Shown piece by piece: positions 43,889 through 54,462 of a DNA stretch of 64,000 nt; the first letter of the stretch is position 1; every line of letters starts with the position of its first letter. The DNA lies in assembly GCF_001685395.1 (NCBI RefSeq), contig NZ_CP014167.1, forward strand, positions 2,423,501 to 2,487,500, written 5' to 3'. A program made the translations under genes and the position numbers. This stretch comes from Paenibacillus yonginensis. GTDB taxonomy: Bacteria > Bacillota > Bacilli > Paenibacillales > Paenibacillaceae. The notes below the pieces were generated by a model. That model was given only the letters and a program-made list of their open reading frames with translations, was not told where the DNA came from and did no database searches.

Positions 43889-44539
43889 CTACTCCATACG
43901 CTCCAGATTTCCGTTCGCATCCATTTTGAACTTGGACTTTTCTTCTTCTTCCTCATTCAGGAAAGCCAGCCTGCGCGCCCGATCCATAATTTGAATCAGA
44001 GCTTTATAATCGTCATTAACCACTCTATAGTCGGTTTGGACTTCATTGACCTGGTGCGAGAGGCGTTCATTTTCCTCTCTCAGCATGGCGAGCTCTTGTT
44101 CTTTCTCCTGAAGCTGCTTCTCCAACATTCGGAGCTGACGACCATTGTCCTGCAAGGAACCCTTCCAATTTTTCAGAAAACGGATAACCGCATCAATGGA
44201 AAGGCTTTCTTCACTAAAGTTCTCGTTTTTATACAAGTTTTCTTCTGTCTCAGGCGCAGCCAGGCCTGCAATCGCCACATTTCCCGGGGAATGAGGCTGC
44301 TTCTTCAAATAATTGCGTTTCTGGCGCTGAGCCTTGGCCACCTGGATGGCAGATTCGTATCTTTTGCGAACGCAGCTGTTCCATCTAAACCCGCATGCGG
44401 CGGCGGTTCTTCCGATCCGCTCCCCTACTTCTTCAAAGGCGGTTAATTGGGTGCTGCCCTCACGAATATGGCGAAGTGTCACCTCCGCCAAAATCAAATC
44501 ATCTTCGGCACTCCATGCGTCTTGTCTCACTGCTGTCAT
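43889..44539 (-). CDS. RsfA/GerR-family sporulation regulator
   Basis: A 216-residue protein with an N-terminal Myb/SANT-like DNA-binding domain. It has regularly spaced tryptophans (QDAWSAEDDLILAEV and GFRWNSCVRKRYE) and GERIGRTAAACGFRWN. A long coiled coil follows in the C-terminal half (about residues 125-190). RsfA tunes sigma-F genes in the forespore, while its paralogue GerR (ylbO) acts in the mother cell. Synteny with ylbO-ylbQ favours the GerR lineage. The start ATG at 44539 follows GGAGGG. Confidence 0.85.
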   Translation of the reverse strand: MTAVRQDAWSAEDDLILAEVTLRHIREGSTQLTAFEEVGERIGRTAAACGFRWNSCVRKRYESAIQVAKAQRQKRNYLKKQPHSPGNVAIAGLAAPETEENLYKNENFSEESLSIDAVIRFLKNWKGSLQDNGRQLRMLEKQLQEKEQELAMLREENERLSHQVNEVQTDYRVVNDDYKALIQIMDRARRLAFLNEEEEEKSKFKMDANGNLERME

Positions 44540-44850
44540 GCGATATAAACCCTCCTAACGACATCCTGAATGATCAGTCTATAACAACCGGCTTCTCCGG
44601 CTGTTCGATAATGAAAAAACTGCTTAATACATCTCTATGCCTCTCTTAAAGTTCATAGAATCTATTTGCTATTTGTATTTCCATTTTTTCGTGTCCGCAT
44701 ACCTGCTGCGAAATGTAGCTAAGGCTTGTCGCGTCAAGAGCGGCCAAGTCGGCGGTAATCCGGCCAATTTGGAAGGTTTGGTCTTATTTTTGAACAAGTT
44801 ATCATATAGTTATATGTATCTTTCACTTTGACTATCTAGGAGGGGTGCGT
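44540..44850. other. Divergent intergenic region
   Basis: About 310 bases between two divergent genes. It contains a candidate plus-strand promoter (listed next). A 64-codon open frame at 44637-44831 lacks a ribosome binding site and looks non-coding. I see no terminator or RNA element. Confidence 0.5.
44790..44818 (+). promoter_or_regulatory. Candidate promoter of the coiled-coil protein gene
   Basis: TTGAAC (44790-44795), 17 bases, TATGTA (44813-44818). The likely start of transcription is near 44826, about 25 bases before the TTG start. Confidence 0.4.
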
Positions 44851-45930
44851 TTGCTTCATCGGACGTTGAAACTCTGGATCTCCGCCGCCCTGCTTGCCGC
44901 CTCCATTGTTACTCCCGCTTTATCGCTGGCCGATCCAGGTTCCGACGAAACCCAGAAGATTCTGGAGAAAAGTTTGTCCGTTGTGGAGATCGACCGGGAG
45001 ATCACTAAAATTGAACAAAAACAGCAGCAAATCGAACAATCCATCTCAGAAAATACGTCCCGTCTTCAAATTCAGGAAAATGATATTGCTGCGGCCAAAC
45101 AAAGGGCCGGGGAACGAATCAGGGCTTATTATATGGGGGAACAAGAAGATTGGCTCGGCGCCCTGCTGTCCGTCAACAATTTCCGGGATTTCTTAACCGT
45201 TTTGGATTATATCGGCCTGATTTTTGAACGTGACCAGGAAGTTATCGGCTCTTACCAGCAGTCTTATAGAAACCTCCAGCAGAACAAACAACAGCTGGAG
45301 CAGCTGTCTGCAGATCTCATCAAGACAAAAGCAGACCTGGTGGCGCAGAGAGAACGGGCTGTTGCTCTTCAGGCCGAGGTGGACCGATCCGTCGAAAGCA
45401 GCAAGGACCCCGAGAAGTTAAAACAAATGATTGAAGATCTGGGTAATTTCTGGAATGATGTCGGACTAACGGAAGTCCGCAAATATTTTAAAGCGCTGGA
45501 CCAAGCCATGAAGGATTTCCCCGATTTCGTTAAACAGTATGACGGCAGTCTTGCCACCAACGGTTTGAACTACACCTTAACGATTAAGGAAGAAGACCTG
45601 AATGCCTTCTTGCGCTCCAAAAATACCTTATTCAACAATTTTTCTTTTCAATTCGAACAGGACCAGGTAATCGCCGAAGGGCAGGAAGGCGACCTGAAGC
45701 TGCGCCTGGAAGGCCATTATACGGTCACGGATGATCCTAAGAATGCCATCTTGTTTCATGTGGATAAGCTGATTTTTAATGGTCTGACCCTGCCGGATAC
45801 GACAGCCCGAGAACTCGAGCAGGATTTCGACCTTGGCTTCTACCCGCAGCAGATGATGCCTTTTATCAAAGCAACGGCCGTTGAGCTGAAACCGCAGCTG
45901 ATGACTGTAAAATTAAAGCTCGCCCTGTAA
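44851..45930 (+). CDS. Secreted coiled-coil protein, PcsB/CwlO-like N-terminus
   Basis: I do not recognise this gene by name. The start is probably TTG at 44851, seven bases after AGGAGG; a GTG two codons earlier is too close. Of 359 residues, 1-28 are a signal peptide ending near ALSLA. Residues about 40-90 form a coiled coil (EIDREITKIEQKQQQIEQSI), then a hinge with AYYMGEQEDWLGALLSVNNF and DFLTVLDYIGLI, then a second coil (about 135-190). This coil-hinge-coil pattern resembles PcsB and CwlO, whose coils contact FtsX. The C-terminal half (about 220-359) is beta-rich, begins LNYTLTIKEEDLNAFL, and has no NlpC/P60 or CHAP catalytic pattern. It faintly resembles YpmS/DUF2140-like lipid-binding folds. 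Confidence 0.8.
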   Translation: MLHRTLKLWISAALLAASIVTPALSLADPGSDETQKILEKSLSVVEIDREITKIEQKQQQIEQSISENTSRLQIQENDIAAAKQRAGERIRAYYMGEQEDWLGALLSVNNFRDFLTVLDYIGLIFERDQEVIGSYQQSYRNLQQNKQQLEQLSADLIKTKADLVAQRERAVALQAEVDRSVESSKDPEKLKQMIEDLGNFWNDVGLTEVRKYFKALDQAMKDFPDFVKQYDGSLATNGLNYTLTIKEEDLNAFLRSKNTLFNNFSFQFEQDQVIAEGQEGDLKLRLEGHYTVTDDPKNAILFHVDKLIFNGLTLPDTTARELEQDFDLGFYPQQMMPFIKATAVELKPQLMTVKLKLAL

Positions 45931-45940
45931 AGGGCGAGCT
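45917..45940 (+). terminator. Intrinsic terminator of the coiled-coil protein gene
   Basis: AGCTCGCCCT pairs with AGGGCGAGCT around GTAA, then TATTTT. It overlaps the stop codon. Confidence 0.85.
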
Positions 45941-45971
45941 TATTTTAGATTCTAGGATCTTGAACAGGCGT

Positions 45972-47252
45972 TTACCGATTCGGTTTCAGATCGGAAGCCA
46001 GCTGATTCATGAAGGCATCTCCTGTCGTTTGTCCTCGCAGAAACGGCACGGCATGCTCTGACACCAGCGAGATCACCGCTTGCGTATTTTCTCCTACCGG
46101 CAAAGACCACAATATATTTTTGTCCCCGGCGGCCTCAAGCCATGGTGAAATCCTGTTCTCTTCAGTGGCATCGTATAAGGATTTCAAGGCTGGAAGACTG
46201 CCTGTCTTCTCATACCAGAGCTTCTGCTCCGCCGCTTCGGTCATCGCCGTGATCCAGCGTCCGGCAGTTTCCGTGTCAATCGTTTCAGCGGTGACAACAA
46301 AGCTGTGTCCAAGCAGGGTGATCCGGTTTGAAGCCTCCGTCCCCCCTCCCGGTGTCTCCGCATGAAGTCCCCTCTCAGGATGAGCAACAAACTCTGAATA
46401 AGGAACCAGGGCCAGCACTGTCTGCCCTTTCGCGACCTGCTCCAGCCCTTCTCCTGCGCCCTTCTCTTTCAAATCGGACAGACCTGGACGAACGGACTCG
46501 ATCAGACGGATAGCAGCCCTGTCCTCTTCTGAAAGAACGGCTGACGGCGCGCCGGTTTTTAGGCTCAGGTTAGCCCCGAAACGATGAAGCAAGGCGAGTA
46601 CCGCCTGCGGATCCTCCAAATCAGCGGATAACAGCTTCAAGGTCTTGGGCTCCCCCCGTTCCTTAACCGCTTTATACAGCTTGTCCCACTCTGCCTGCGT
46701 TTCAGGAAGCCTGTTCATGCCAAGCTTATTGATCGTCTCGGGATTATACACCAGAACATAAGGATCCATATCCTTCGGAATCGCCCAAAGATAACCGTTC
46801 CATTCGCTGAACGACTGAAGCGTGCTCAAGGAATTCCCGGCAGCTGCGCCCGAATAATAGTTGTCTACAGGCAGCAGATATCCTTTGACAGCGAACTCCC
46901 GGATCCAGGCATTATCCACCAGCAGGACATCCGGGGCATCATGGAGCGCCAGGTCTCCGCGGAACAGGTCATAGACATCTTTTCCGTATTCATTGACCAG
47001 ATCGACGCTCACATGATAGCTGTCCATAAAAATCCGGGTTCTGTCCTCAAGGAGCTTAAAGGCCTCCGGTTCCAATTGAACCGCTACCCGAATATGTCCC
47101 GGCGCTTCCTCGACCTCCCGGTTTGGCGGCGGCGGACTTTCGAGAAATCCCGGATCCTCATTCTGAACGTAAGCCCGGTCTTCCCCCGGAGATAAACTGA
47201 TTAAGGCGAGCAATAGAATGGCAAAAAGCACCCAGTGGTTTTTACGCTTCAC
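45972..47252 (-). CDS. Extracellular solute-binding protein, family 1 type
   Basis: A 426-residue exported protein. A basic, hydrophobic N-terminus (KNHWVLFAILLLALISL) is a signal or anchor sequence without a lipobox cysteine. The body has the sugar-binding-protein pattern: DVLLVDNAWIREFAVKGYLLPVD, WAIPKDMDPYVLVYNPE, and a C-terminal ITAMTEAAEQKLWYEKTGSLPAL. The GTG start at 47252 follows GAGAGGAAG. No permease or ATPase gene is next to it, so its partners and ligand are unknown. It is convergent with the coiled-coil protein gene. Confidence 0.8.
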   Translation of the reverse strand: MKRKNHWVLFAILLLALISLSPGEDRAYVQNEDPGFLESPPPPNREVEEAPGHIRVAVQLEPEAFKLLEDRTRIFMDSYHVSVDLVNEYGKDVYDLFRGDLALHDAPDVLLVDNAWIREFAVKGYLLPVDNYYSGAAAGNSLSTLQSFSEWNGYLWAIPKDMDPYVLVYNPETINKLGMNRLPETQAEWDKLYKAVKERGEPKTLKLLSADLEDPQAVLALLHRFGANLSLKTGAPSAVLSEEDRAAIRLIESVRPGLSDLKEKGAGEGLEQVAKGQTVLALVPYSEFVAHPERGLHAETPGGGTEASNRITLLGHSFVVTAETIDTETAGRWITAMTEAAEQKLWYEKTGSLPALKSLYDATEENRISPWLEAAGDKNILWSLPVGENTQAVISLVSEHAVPFLRGQTTGDAFMNQLASDLKPNR

Positions 47253-47413
47253 AGCCTGTTCTTCCTCTCATGACTTTGCCGGGCCGGTAGCTTCGCCGGT
47301 CAGCGTTTATTTGTTATTGTAACAAAAAACACGCTTATTTGTCCCGTTTGCGCAAGGTAGTCAGAGCAGGCCGCGACTTGACCGCGATAGGGCCTCAAAT
47401 AGACCCATCCTAG

Positions 47414-48751
47414 TTACAGCAGATCTGCGGCAAGCTGTGCCAGCTTGGAGCGCTCCCCTTTTTCAAGGGTAATATGTCCGCTGATATTCTGATGTTTAAA
47501 ACGGTCCACCACATAAGATAGTCCATTGCTTGCAGCATCCAGATAGGGATGGTCAATCTGACCGGGATCGCCCATCAAAATAATTTTACTGCCTTCGCCG
47601 ACACGCGAAACAATCGTTTTGACTTCATGGCGTGAAAGATTTTGCGCCTCATCCACGATAATATACTGGGACGGAATGGAACGCCCGCGGATATAAGTCA
47701 GGGCTTCGACCTGAATGCTGCCGAGTCCCATCAAAATTTTATCAATATCGCCGGCTTTTTTAGTATCAAACAAATATTCCAGATTATCATAAATCGGCTG
47801 CATCCAGGGACGCAGCTTCTCATCCTTTTCTCCCGGCAAATAACCGATATCTTTCCCCATCGGAACAACGGGCCGGGCAATCAGCAGCTTTTTAAACCGG
47901 TGCTCGTCTTCCACCTTCAGCAATCCGGCGGCCAAAGCCAGCAGCGTTTTGCCTGTTCCGGCTTTACCCGTTATGGTGACAAGCGGGATTTCGTCATTCA
48001 GCAGCAGCTCCAGCGCCATTCTCTGCTGTGCGTTGCGGGCTCCGATTCCCCATACCGGATCATTGCTTAAAAATAACGGCTCCAGGCGTGTGCCTTCGCT
48101 GTTGACTTTGAGCAGGGCGGATTTCCCTGTGCCCATCTCGTCTTTCAGGATCACAAATTCATGCGGATAAAGCGGATAATTCAAGTTCAGCGGTTTGATG
48201 GCCAGATAACGGTAGGTGTAGAACTGATCAATTACGGATGGATGAACCATCAGCGTGGAATATCCGGTATACAGCTCATCCGGGTCCGCCGTACGGTCTG
48301 TCAAATAGTCCTGGGCCGTTAAGCCGAGCACATCCGCTTTGATGCGGACCAGCACGTCTTTGCTGACCAGAACAACCGAACGTTTATCGGTTTCGGGGAG
48401 GTCATTTTGCTCCATGAGATAATTTAACGCGACGGCCAAAATGCGATTGTCGTTTGTGATTTCGCCAAACATTTCCTGGACCCTCACAAAACTTCGATGA
48501 TTGAGCTCGACCCTCAGCTTGCCTCCGCTGTGCAGGTTGACGCCGTCATGCAGATGTCCAAGCTCCCGCAAGCTGTCCAGTCGCCGGGAGACCCCTCGGG
48601 CATTGCGGCCGATTTCATCGGCGTTTCTTTTTTTGGAGTCGATTTCTTCAAGCACTACCGCCGGAATGACAACTTCATTTTCCTCAAAAGCAAAAATCGC
48701 ATTGGGATCGTGCAGCAGCACATTCGTGTCCAGTACAAATATTTTTTTCAT
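47414..48751 (-). CDS. ylaK: PIN-PhoH fusion ATPase (YlaK)
   Basis: A 445-residue protein with two domains. The N-terminal PIN ribonuclease-type domain (residues about 1-150) has FVLDTNVLLHDPNAIF, the acidic VVLEEIDSKKR and NDNRILAVALNYL. The C-terminal PhoH-like ATPase has Walker A TGKAGTGKTLLALAAGL (about residue 270), Walker B YIIVDEAQNLS and GDPGQIDHPYLD. PhoH2-type proteins act on RNA in vitro; their cellular role is poorly known. The start ATG at 48751 follows GGAGGGG. ylaJ is divergent from it, and typA (ylaG) is nearby, as in the B. subtilis yla region. Confidence 0.93.
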   Translation of the reverse strand: MKKIFVLDTNVLLHDPNAIFAFEENEVVIPAVVLEEIDSKKRNADEIGRNARGVSRRLDSLRELGHLHDGVNLHSGGKLRVELNHRSFVRVQEMFGEITNDNRILAVALNYLMEQNDLPETDKRSVVLVSKDVLVRIKADVLGLTAQDYLTDRTADPDELYTGYSTLMVHPSVIDQFYTYRYLAIKPLNLNYPLYPHEFVILKDEMGTGKSALLKVNSEGTRLEPLFLSNDPVWGIGARNAQQRMALELLLNDEIPLVTITGKAGTGKTLLALAAGLLKVEDEHRFKKLLIARPVVPMGKDIGYLPGEKDEKLRPWMQPIYDNLEYLFDTKKAGDIDKILMGLGSIQVEALTYIRGRSIPSQYIIVDEAQNLSRHEVKTIVSRVGEGSKIILMGDPGQIDHPYLDAASNGLSYVVDRFKHQNISGHITLEKGERSKLAQLAADLL

Positions 48752-48877
48752 TCGCATCCCCTCCGGTTTTGCATCCCCCACATGTTATACATATTTGATT
48801 TGATCGCCGGACAGAATAAGACCCGTAAATTCGATGGAAAAAACGATAAAATTACAATAAAGAAAGGAAGTATGCAG

Positions 48878-49561
48878 ATGCGAAGCTGGACATGTATACT
48901 GGCAGCAGCCGTTGCTTTTGCGGCTCTGTCCGGATGCGGATCTCATAAAGGCGCCAATCAGGCGGAACAAACCAGAAATCAAACACAAAGAATGGAAAGC
49001 ACGGGGCAACTGAACGGGCAGCAGCATAATCAGCGTATCCGCCAGCAGACTAATACCGGCACGGCGGCCAATAACGGGAATGGGAATCAAACCGGTCAAT
49101 TGGCGGCTGATGCTCATTTGGAGCAGCTGGCTTCCCGCGTTCCCGGAGTTAAAAGCGCTCACGTAGTCATGCTCGGCAATACGGCGGTCATCGGCATTGA
49201 CGTAGACGGCAAACTGGATCGTTCCCGGGTAGGCACCATTAAATATTCCGTGGCAGAGGCTGTCCATAAGGACCCGCGCGGCGCTAACGCTATCGTGACC
49301 GCGGATGCCGATGTGTCCCATCGGTTGGCGGAAATCGGCGCAAGCATCCGCGAGGGCAGACCGATTGAAGGCATGGCTAATGAGATGGCCGATCTCGTGG
49401 GACGGCTTGTTCCGCAGCTGCCTTCCGATGTTCAGGAAAATGAGGACAATCAGCAGATTTCACCTTCAGCGGGCCCTGTTAAAGGGCAAAATGTACAGAA
49501 TCCGGCACAACGCCGTCAGGAGACTCCTGCACAGCGGCCCCATCAACAGATGATCCGCTAA
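48878..49561 (+). CDS. ylaJ: YhcN/YlaJ-family sporulation lipoprotein
   Basis: A 227-residue lipoprotein. The signal peptide ends in lipobox LSGC (residues about 17-20). A Gln/Asn/Thr-rich linker runs to about residue 70. The conserved domain then has LASRVPGVKSAHVVMLGNTAVIGIDV and SVAEAVHKDPRGANAIVTAD, the YhcN/YlaJ pattern. Such proteins are associated with spores and germination. Two ATGs are close together; the second (48878) has better spacing from AAAGGAAG. Linker composition is low-complexity and may vary between strains. Confidence 0.88.
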   Translation: MRSWTCILAAAVAFAALSGCGSHKGANQAEQTRNQTQRMESTGQLNGQQHNQRIRQQTNTGTAANNGNGNQTGQLAADAHLEQLASRVPGVKSAHVVMLGNTAVIGIDVDGKLDRSRVGTIKYSVAEAVHKDPRGANAIVTADADVSHRLAEIGASIREGRPIEGMANEMADLVGRLVPQLPSDVQENEDNQQISPSAGPVKGQNVQNPAQRRQETPAQRPHQQMIR

Positions 49562-49585
49562 ACGGCTTCCGCTCTTCTTAAACAT

Positions 49586-49619
49586 AAAAGACGCCATTTC
49601 CCGGAGGAATGGCGTCTTT
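49586..49619 (+). terminator. Bidirectional terminator between ylaJ and the LCP gene
   Basis: AAAGACGCCATTTC pairs with GGAATGGCGTCTTT, with T-rich flanks on both strands. It serves the convergent ylaJ and LCP genes. Confidence 0.85.
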
Positions 49620-49628
49620 GTGTTTGAT

Positions 49629-50744
49629 TTAATTGCCTGAATGGGTTGCAGAAGGACCGTCCTGAGCATCCTGAGAGGTCTGAACGGTTTTGCCGGCCAG
49701 TTCATCCTTCAACGCCTGTTTGGCTGCTTCAAGCTCATCATCGTGCAGATAGACATACGGGGATTTCCAATCACCTGTAATCGGCATGAAATGAACATTT
49801 TCTTTGGAGATATTCCAGTAGGCGGCGATCATATTTTTGATCTGGCCTTGCTCCAGGTCGGTAGTCATGTTGTCGCCGACGGATTCAATCGCTTTACCTG
49901 CGCCAAGAACGCCGTTCAGCGATTTGGCCTGGTCGATCAGCGCGTGCAGCACTTCGTTCTGGCGGCGGTTGCGGTCAAAATCGTCGGAAGCATCCGTTCT
50001 TGGCGAACAATTGGATTTACGGTAACGTACAAAATCCAATGCCTGTTTGCCGTCCAGATGCTGCTGCCCTTTTTTCAAATTAATATCTGTGCCGTCGGCC
50101 TTGTCTCTGTAGCACATGTCTTTATCCACATTCACATCTACACCCTTCAGCGCATCCACCACATCCCGGAAGCCCTGAAAGTTAAGCACGGTCACATAAT
50201 CAATGTCGAGGTCAAAAAATTTCCCCATCATCGTCTTCATCTCTTCTTCGGCTGAGTTGCCCGTCTTCTTCTCGGCCGCCAGGAAGTTAGGATAAAAAGC
50301 GTTGATTTTGTTCGTTTTGTAACCATCCATCGAGAACCGGGTATCGCGCGGAAGCGAAACAACGGTCGCCGATTTGGTCTTTGGATTCATGGCAATAACC
50401 ATAATAACATCACTAAGATGAGTGCCGGTTTCAGGCCGGTAATCCGTTCCAAGCAGCAGCATTGTGAGAGGTTTAACATTGGCCTCCTGTCCGGCTGCCA
50501 CCGGCTTGTCCGTACCTGCCTGATTAATGGTTTGATTGACGTTGTAAGCCAGGTATGCGGCATATCCGCCTGCGCCTATAACAAGAATGACAATTAGAAT
50601 CAGCACAACCCGAAAGAAACGTTTGACAGGTCCCGCTTTTTTCTTCTTTTTCCCCTGCCTCACCGGGGCTCCCTTAGCAGGTTCACTGCCCTTTCGCTGG
50701 CTGTGCTGCCTAGGAGGAAGACTTCCATGATCGGATGGACTCAT
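49629..50744 (-). CDS. LytR-CpsA-Psr (LCP) family cell-wall glycopolymer ligase
   Basis: LCP enzymes attach teichoic acid or other anionic polymers from undecaprenyl carriers to peptidoglycan. A basic cytoplasmic N-terminus (QGKKKKKAGPVKRFF) precedes one membrane segment (VVLILIVILVIGAGGYAAYLAY). The extracellular LCP domain has LLLGTDYRPETGTHLSDVIMV, VVSLPRDTRFSMDG, KINAFY and the RYRKSNCSPRTDASDDFDRNRRQ stretch (quoted in part: FDRNRRQ), with conserved Arg/Asp residues. Start ATG at 50744 follows AAGGTG; an ATG six codons earlier is possible. Length 371. Confidence 0.92.
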   Translation of the reverse strand: MSPSDHGSLPPRQHSQRKGSEPAKGAPVRQGKKKKKAGPVKRFFRVVLILIVILVIGAGGYAAYLAYNVNQTINQAGTDKPVAAGQEANVKPLTMLLLGTDYRPETGTHLSDVIMVIAMNPKTKSATVVSLPRDTRFSMDGYKTNKINAFYPNFLAAEKKTGNSAEEEMKTMMGKFFDLDIDYVTVLNFQGFRDVVDALKGVDVNVDKDMCYRDKADGTDINLKKGQQHLDGKQALDFVRYRKSNCSPRTDASDDFDRNRRQNEVLHALIDQAKSLNGVLGAGKAIESVGDNMTTDLEQGQIKNMIAAYWNISKENVHFMPITGDWKSPYVYLHDDELEAAKQALKDELAGKTVQTSQDAQDGPSATHSGN

Positions 50745-50795
50745 TTTAAACACCTTTTTCATTCATAATATATAAAATGATTACTCTAGAAAAAA

Positions 50796-50817
50796 GCCGG
50801 ACACCAAAGCGTCCGAC
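50796..50817 (-). terminator. Intrinsic terminator of typA
   Basis: On the minus strand GTCGGAC (50817-50811) pairs with GTCCGGC (50802-50796), followed by TTTTTT. Confidence 0.8.
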
Positions 50818-50889
50818 TTCTCTCTGACGGATAACCGCCGGTTATTTATATAACGTTCCGGTCTGATCTAAAGTTACAAAAAGAACGGA

Positions 50890-52731
<1,842 letters not shown>

Positions 52732-52775
52732 GATTTATCTCCATTTCCTCTCTGTGTTCTCTATTCATCAAAATA

Positions 52776-52804
52776 AGCGTCGGATCACAAAAAGGGCCGA
52801 CGCT
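52776..52804 (-). terminator. Possible terminator/attenuator upstream of typA
   Basis: On the minus strand AGCGTCGG (52804-52797) pairs with CCGACGCT (52783-52776), followed by the T-rich TATTTTGATG. It lies between the small membrane protein gene and typA. The T run is imperfect. Confidence 0.5.
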
Positions 52805-52862
52805 ACACATATCCATTTCATTATACGCAAATTTCAGTAAATTTCAAGGCATTTACTTAAGT

Positions 52863-53357
52863 TTACCATCTGGAACGACTGCGGCCACGGAAGGCGATTA
52901 GCCAAACGCCGCCCACGATCAGAATAAAAGCAAGCAGGTAAATCAACGAGAAGCTGAACAAAGTGATTCCAAACAGCAGCACGGAAACCGCCAGAAGGGC
53001 TATAGCCAGCGGGAAAATACCGGATGGGCGCGGCGTGCTGGCCGCATCAAACAGAAACAAGCCAAGCGCAATTCCGAAAATAAAACCCGGCCATAAATAA
53101 TGAAGGGTTCCATAACCAAACAAGGTGGCGATCAGAAACACAACGCCGTAAACGATCAGCGCTCCGCCCGGAACAAGCGCAGCCGCCGGAAGACGTCGGC
53201 CCGCATAAAGGATATGAAGCAAAATGCCGAGTGCCAGCAGGAGCAGCGGCCAGAATACCGTTCCAATAAACGAGAAGACCCCCCATTTTCCAAGTAAAAT
53301 GATGAGTCCGGCAGCCAGAATCAAGACCCCTGTCGTCAGTTTGTTTTGATCGGACAT
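52863..53357 (-). CDS. Small polytopic membrane protein, LiaF-N-terminal/DUF5668-like
   Basis: A 164-residue protein with about six hydrophobic segments filling most of its length and a basic C-terminus (FRGRSRSRW). Repeated motifs such as TGVLILAAGLIILLGKWGVF and FWPLLLLALGILL resemble the transmembrane half of LiaF and the LiaI-LiaF-like domain (DUF5668). The start ATG at 53357 follows AAAGGTG; a GTG four codons earlier is possible. No two-component genes are adjacent, so a role in envelope stress sensing is only a suggestion. Confidence 0.65.
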   Translation of the reverse strand: MSDQNKLTTGVLILAAGLIILLGKWGVFSFIGTVFWPLLLLALGILLHILYAGRRLPAAALVPGGALIVYGVVFLIATLFGYGTLHYLWPGFIFGIALGLFLFDAASTPRPSGIFPLAIALLAVSVLLFGITLFSFSLIYLLAFILIVGGVWLIAFRGRSRSRW

Positions 53358-53528
53358 TTGATCACACACCTTTCGCGATTGACATCAGCGGGACAAGTAC
53401 CTACAATTTACGACAGTCCCTTTTAATCCTATATTAAATGAAATTTTCATAAAAAACCACTCGGACAAGTCATTTCAACAGTAAAAATATATAACCGCTC
53501 GCCCTTGAAGCCCGTTTGCAGGCAGGAC

Positions 53529-53559
53529 AAAAACCCCGCCTCCTACCCGGCAGGGTTTT
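53529..53559 (-). terminator. Intrinsic terminator of the minus-strand TerC gene
   Basis: On the minus strand AAAACCCTGCC pairs with GGCGGGGTTTT and is followed by TGTCC; the stem is strong but the T run is short beyond the stem. Confidence 0.75.
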
Positions 53560-53580
53560 ACCGGAGCCAAAGCTTCCGCT

Positions 53581-54240
53581 TTAAGCGCCGCGGAAATATT
53601 TTTGCTTGAATAAGCCGATGATAATGATGGCCGCGCTAAGCGCCCAAGGCAGCCAGTAAGCTGCTTGTGGAATGAAACCATTAAGCAGGCCGCCAAGCTT
53701 CGGATCGTGCAGGAGCATTTTTCCAGCGGTATAAGCAAGAATGCCTGCGCCTGCATACACGAGCACCGGGAAGCGGTGCAGCAGGTCGGCTATAAGATTG
53801 CTGCCCCAGACCACAATCGGGATGCCAATGGCGATGCCGATCACCAGAATAGCGATATCCCCTTGCGCCAGTGCGGCTATAGCCAGCACATTATCAAGGC
53901 TCATAATAAAATCTGCGAACAGGATCGTCTGAACCGATTTCCAAAGGGTTGCCGCACTTTCAACACGTGTCTCATCCTCCTGCTGGGTGAGAAGCTTAAA
54001 GGCAATATAAGCGAGCAGGATTCCGCCGCAGGCTTGGATAAAAGGAATCTTCAGCAGCACCAGCGCCACCCAAGTCAGCAGACAACGCAAAATTACGGCC
54101 CCTACGGCCCCCCACCAAACGGCTTTTTTCCGTTGCGATAAGGGCAGATTTTTACTGGCCATGGCGATGACGACGGCATTATCTCCGCTCAGCACCAGAT
54201 TGATCATCAGAATTTGCAGCAGCAGCAGTATGGATTCCAC
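53581..54240 (-). CDS. TerC/YjbE-family membrane protein (copy 1)
   Basis: A 219-residue protein with about seven membrane segments. The TerC signatures are LVLSGDNAVVIAMASKNLP (about residue 17) and DFIMSLDNVLAIAALAQGD (about 115), each with the conserved Asp that may bind metal. TerC/YceF/YkoY/MeeF-type proteins export manganese or metallate secreted enzymes. The GTG start at 54240 follows GGGGGG at a long distance. It is divergent from a second TerC gene 220 bases away. No yybP-ykoY riboswitch could be recognised. Confidence 0.88.
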   Translation of the reverse strand: MESILLLLQILMINLVLSGDNAVVIAMASKNLPLSQRKKAVWWGAVGAVILRCLLTWVALVLLKIPFIQACGGILLAYIAFKLLTQQEDETRVESAATLWKSVQTILFADFIMSLDNVLAIAALAQGDIAILVIGIAIGIPIVVWGSNLIADLLHRFPVLVYAGAGILAYTAGKMLLHDPKLGGLLNGFIPQAAYWLPWALSAAIIIIGLFKQKYFRGA

Positions 54241-54462
54241 ACAACATTCCCCCCATACCAGATTTATGACTCATGGGACAAAGGTATGCAGAACGTTTGT
54301 GGAACTCGGAATCCGGGTAAAAAAGATGAATCCTTTTGCCGGGGTCATACGTATACCCTTAGATTGAGTAGTGTCCGAAATTTATATGCCTATTTATATC
54401 TTAGCTTTAATAATTTAATGCTGGCCTTTTAACTACCGAATCTTACTTAGGAAGTGACATCC

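Noticed and set aside
44637..44831. Small open frame of 64 codons on the plus strand
   Set aside because: No ribosome binding site, no family resemblance, and it overlaps the likely promoter of the next gene.
48497..48877. N-terminal extension of the ylaJ frame
   Set aside because: It lies antisense to ylaK. The lipoprotein signal and ribosome binding site place the real start at 48878.
54241..54462. yybP-ykoY manganese riboswitch between the two TerC genes
   Set aside because: TerC genes often carry one, but I could not find the paired conserved loops on either strand by eye. A covariance search could still find it.
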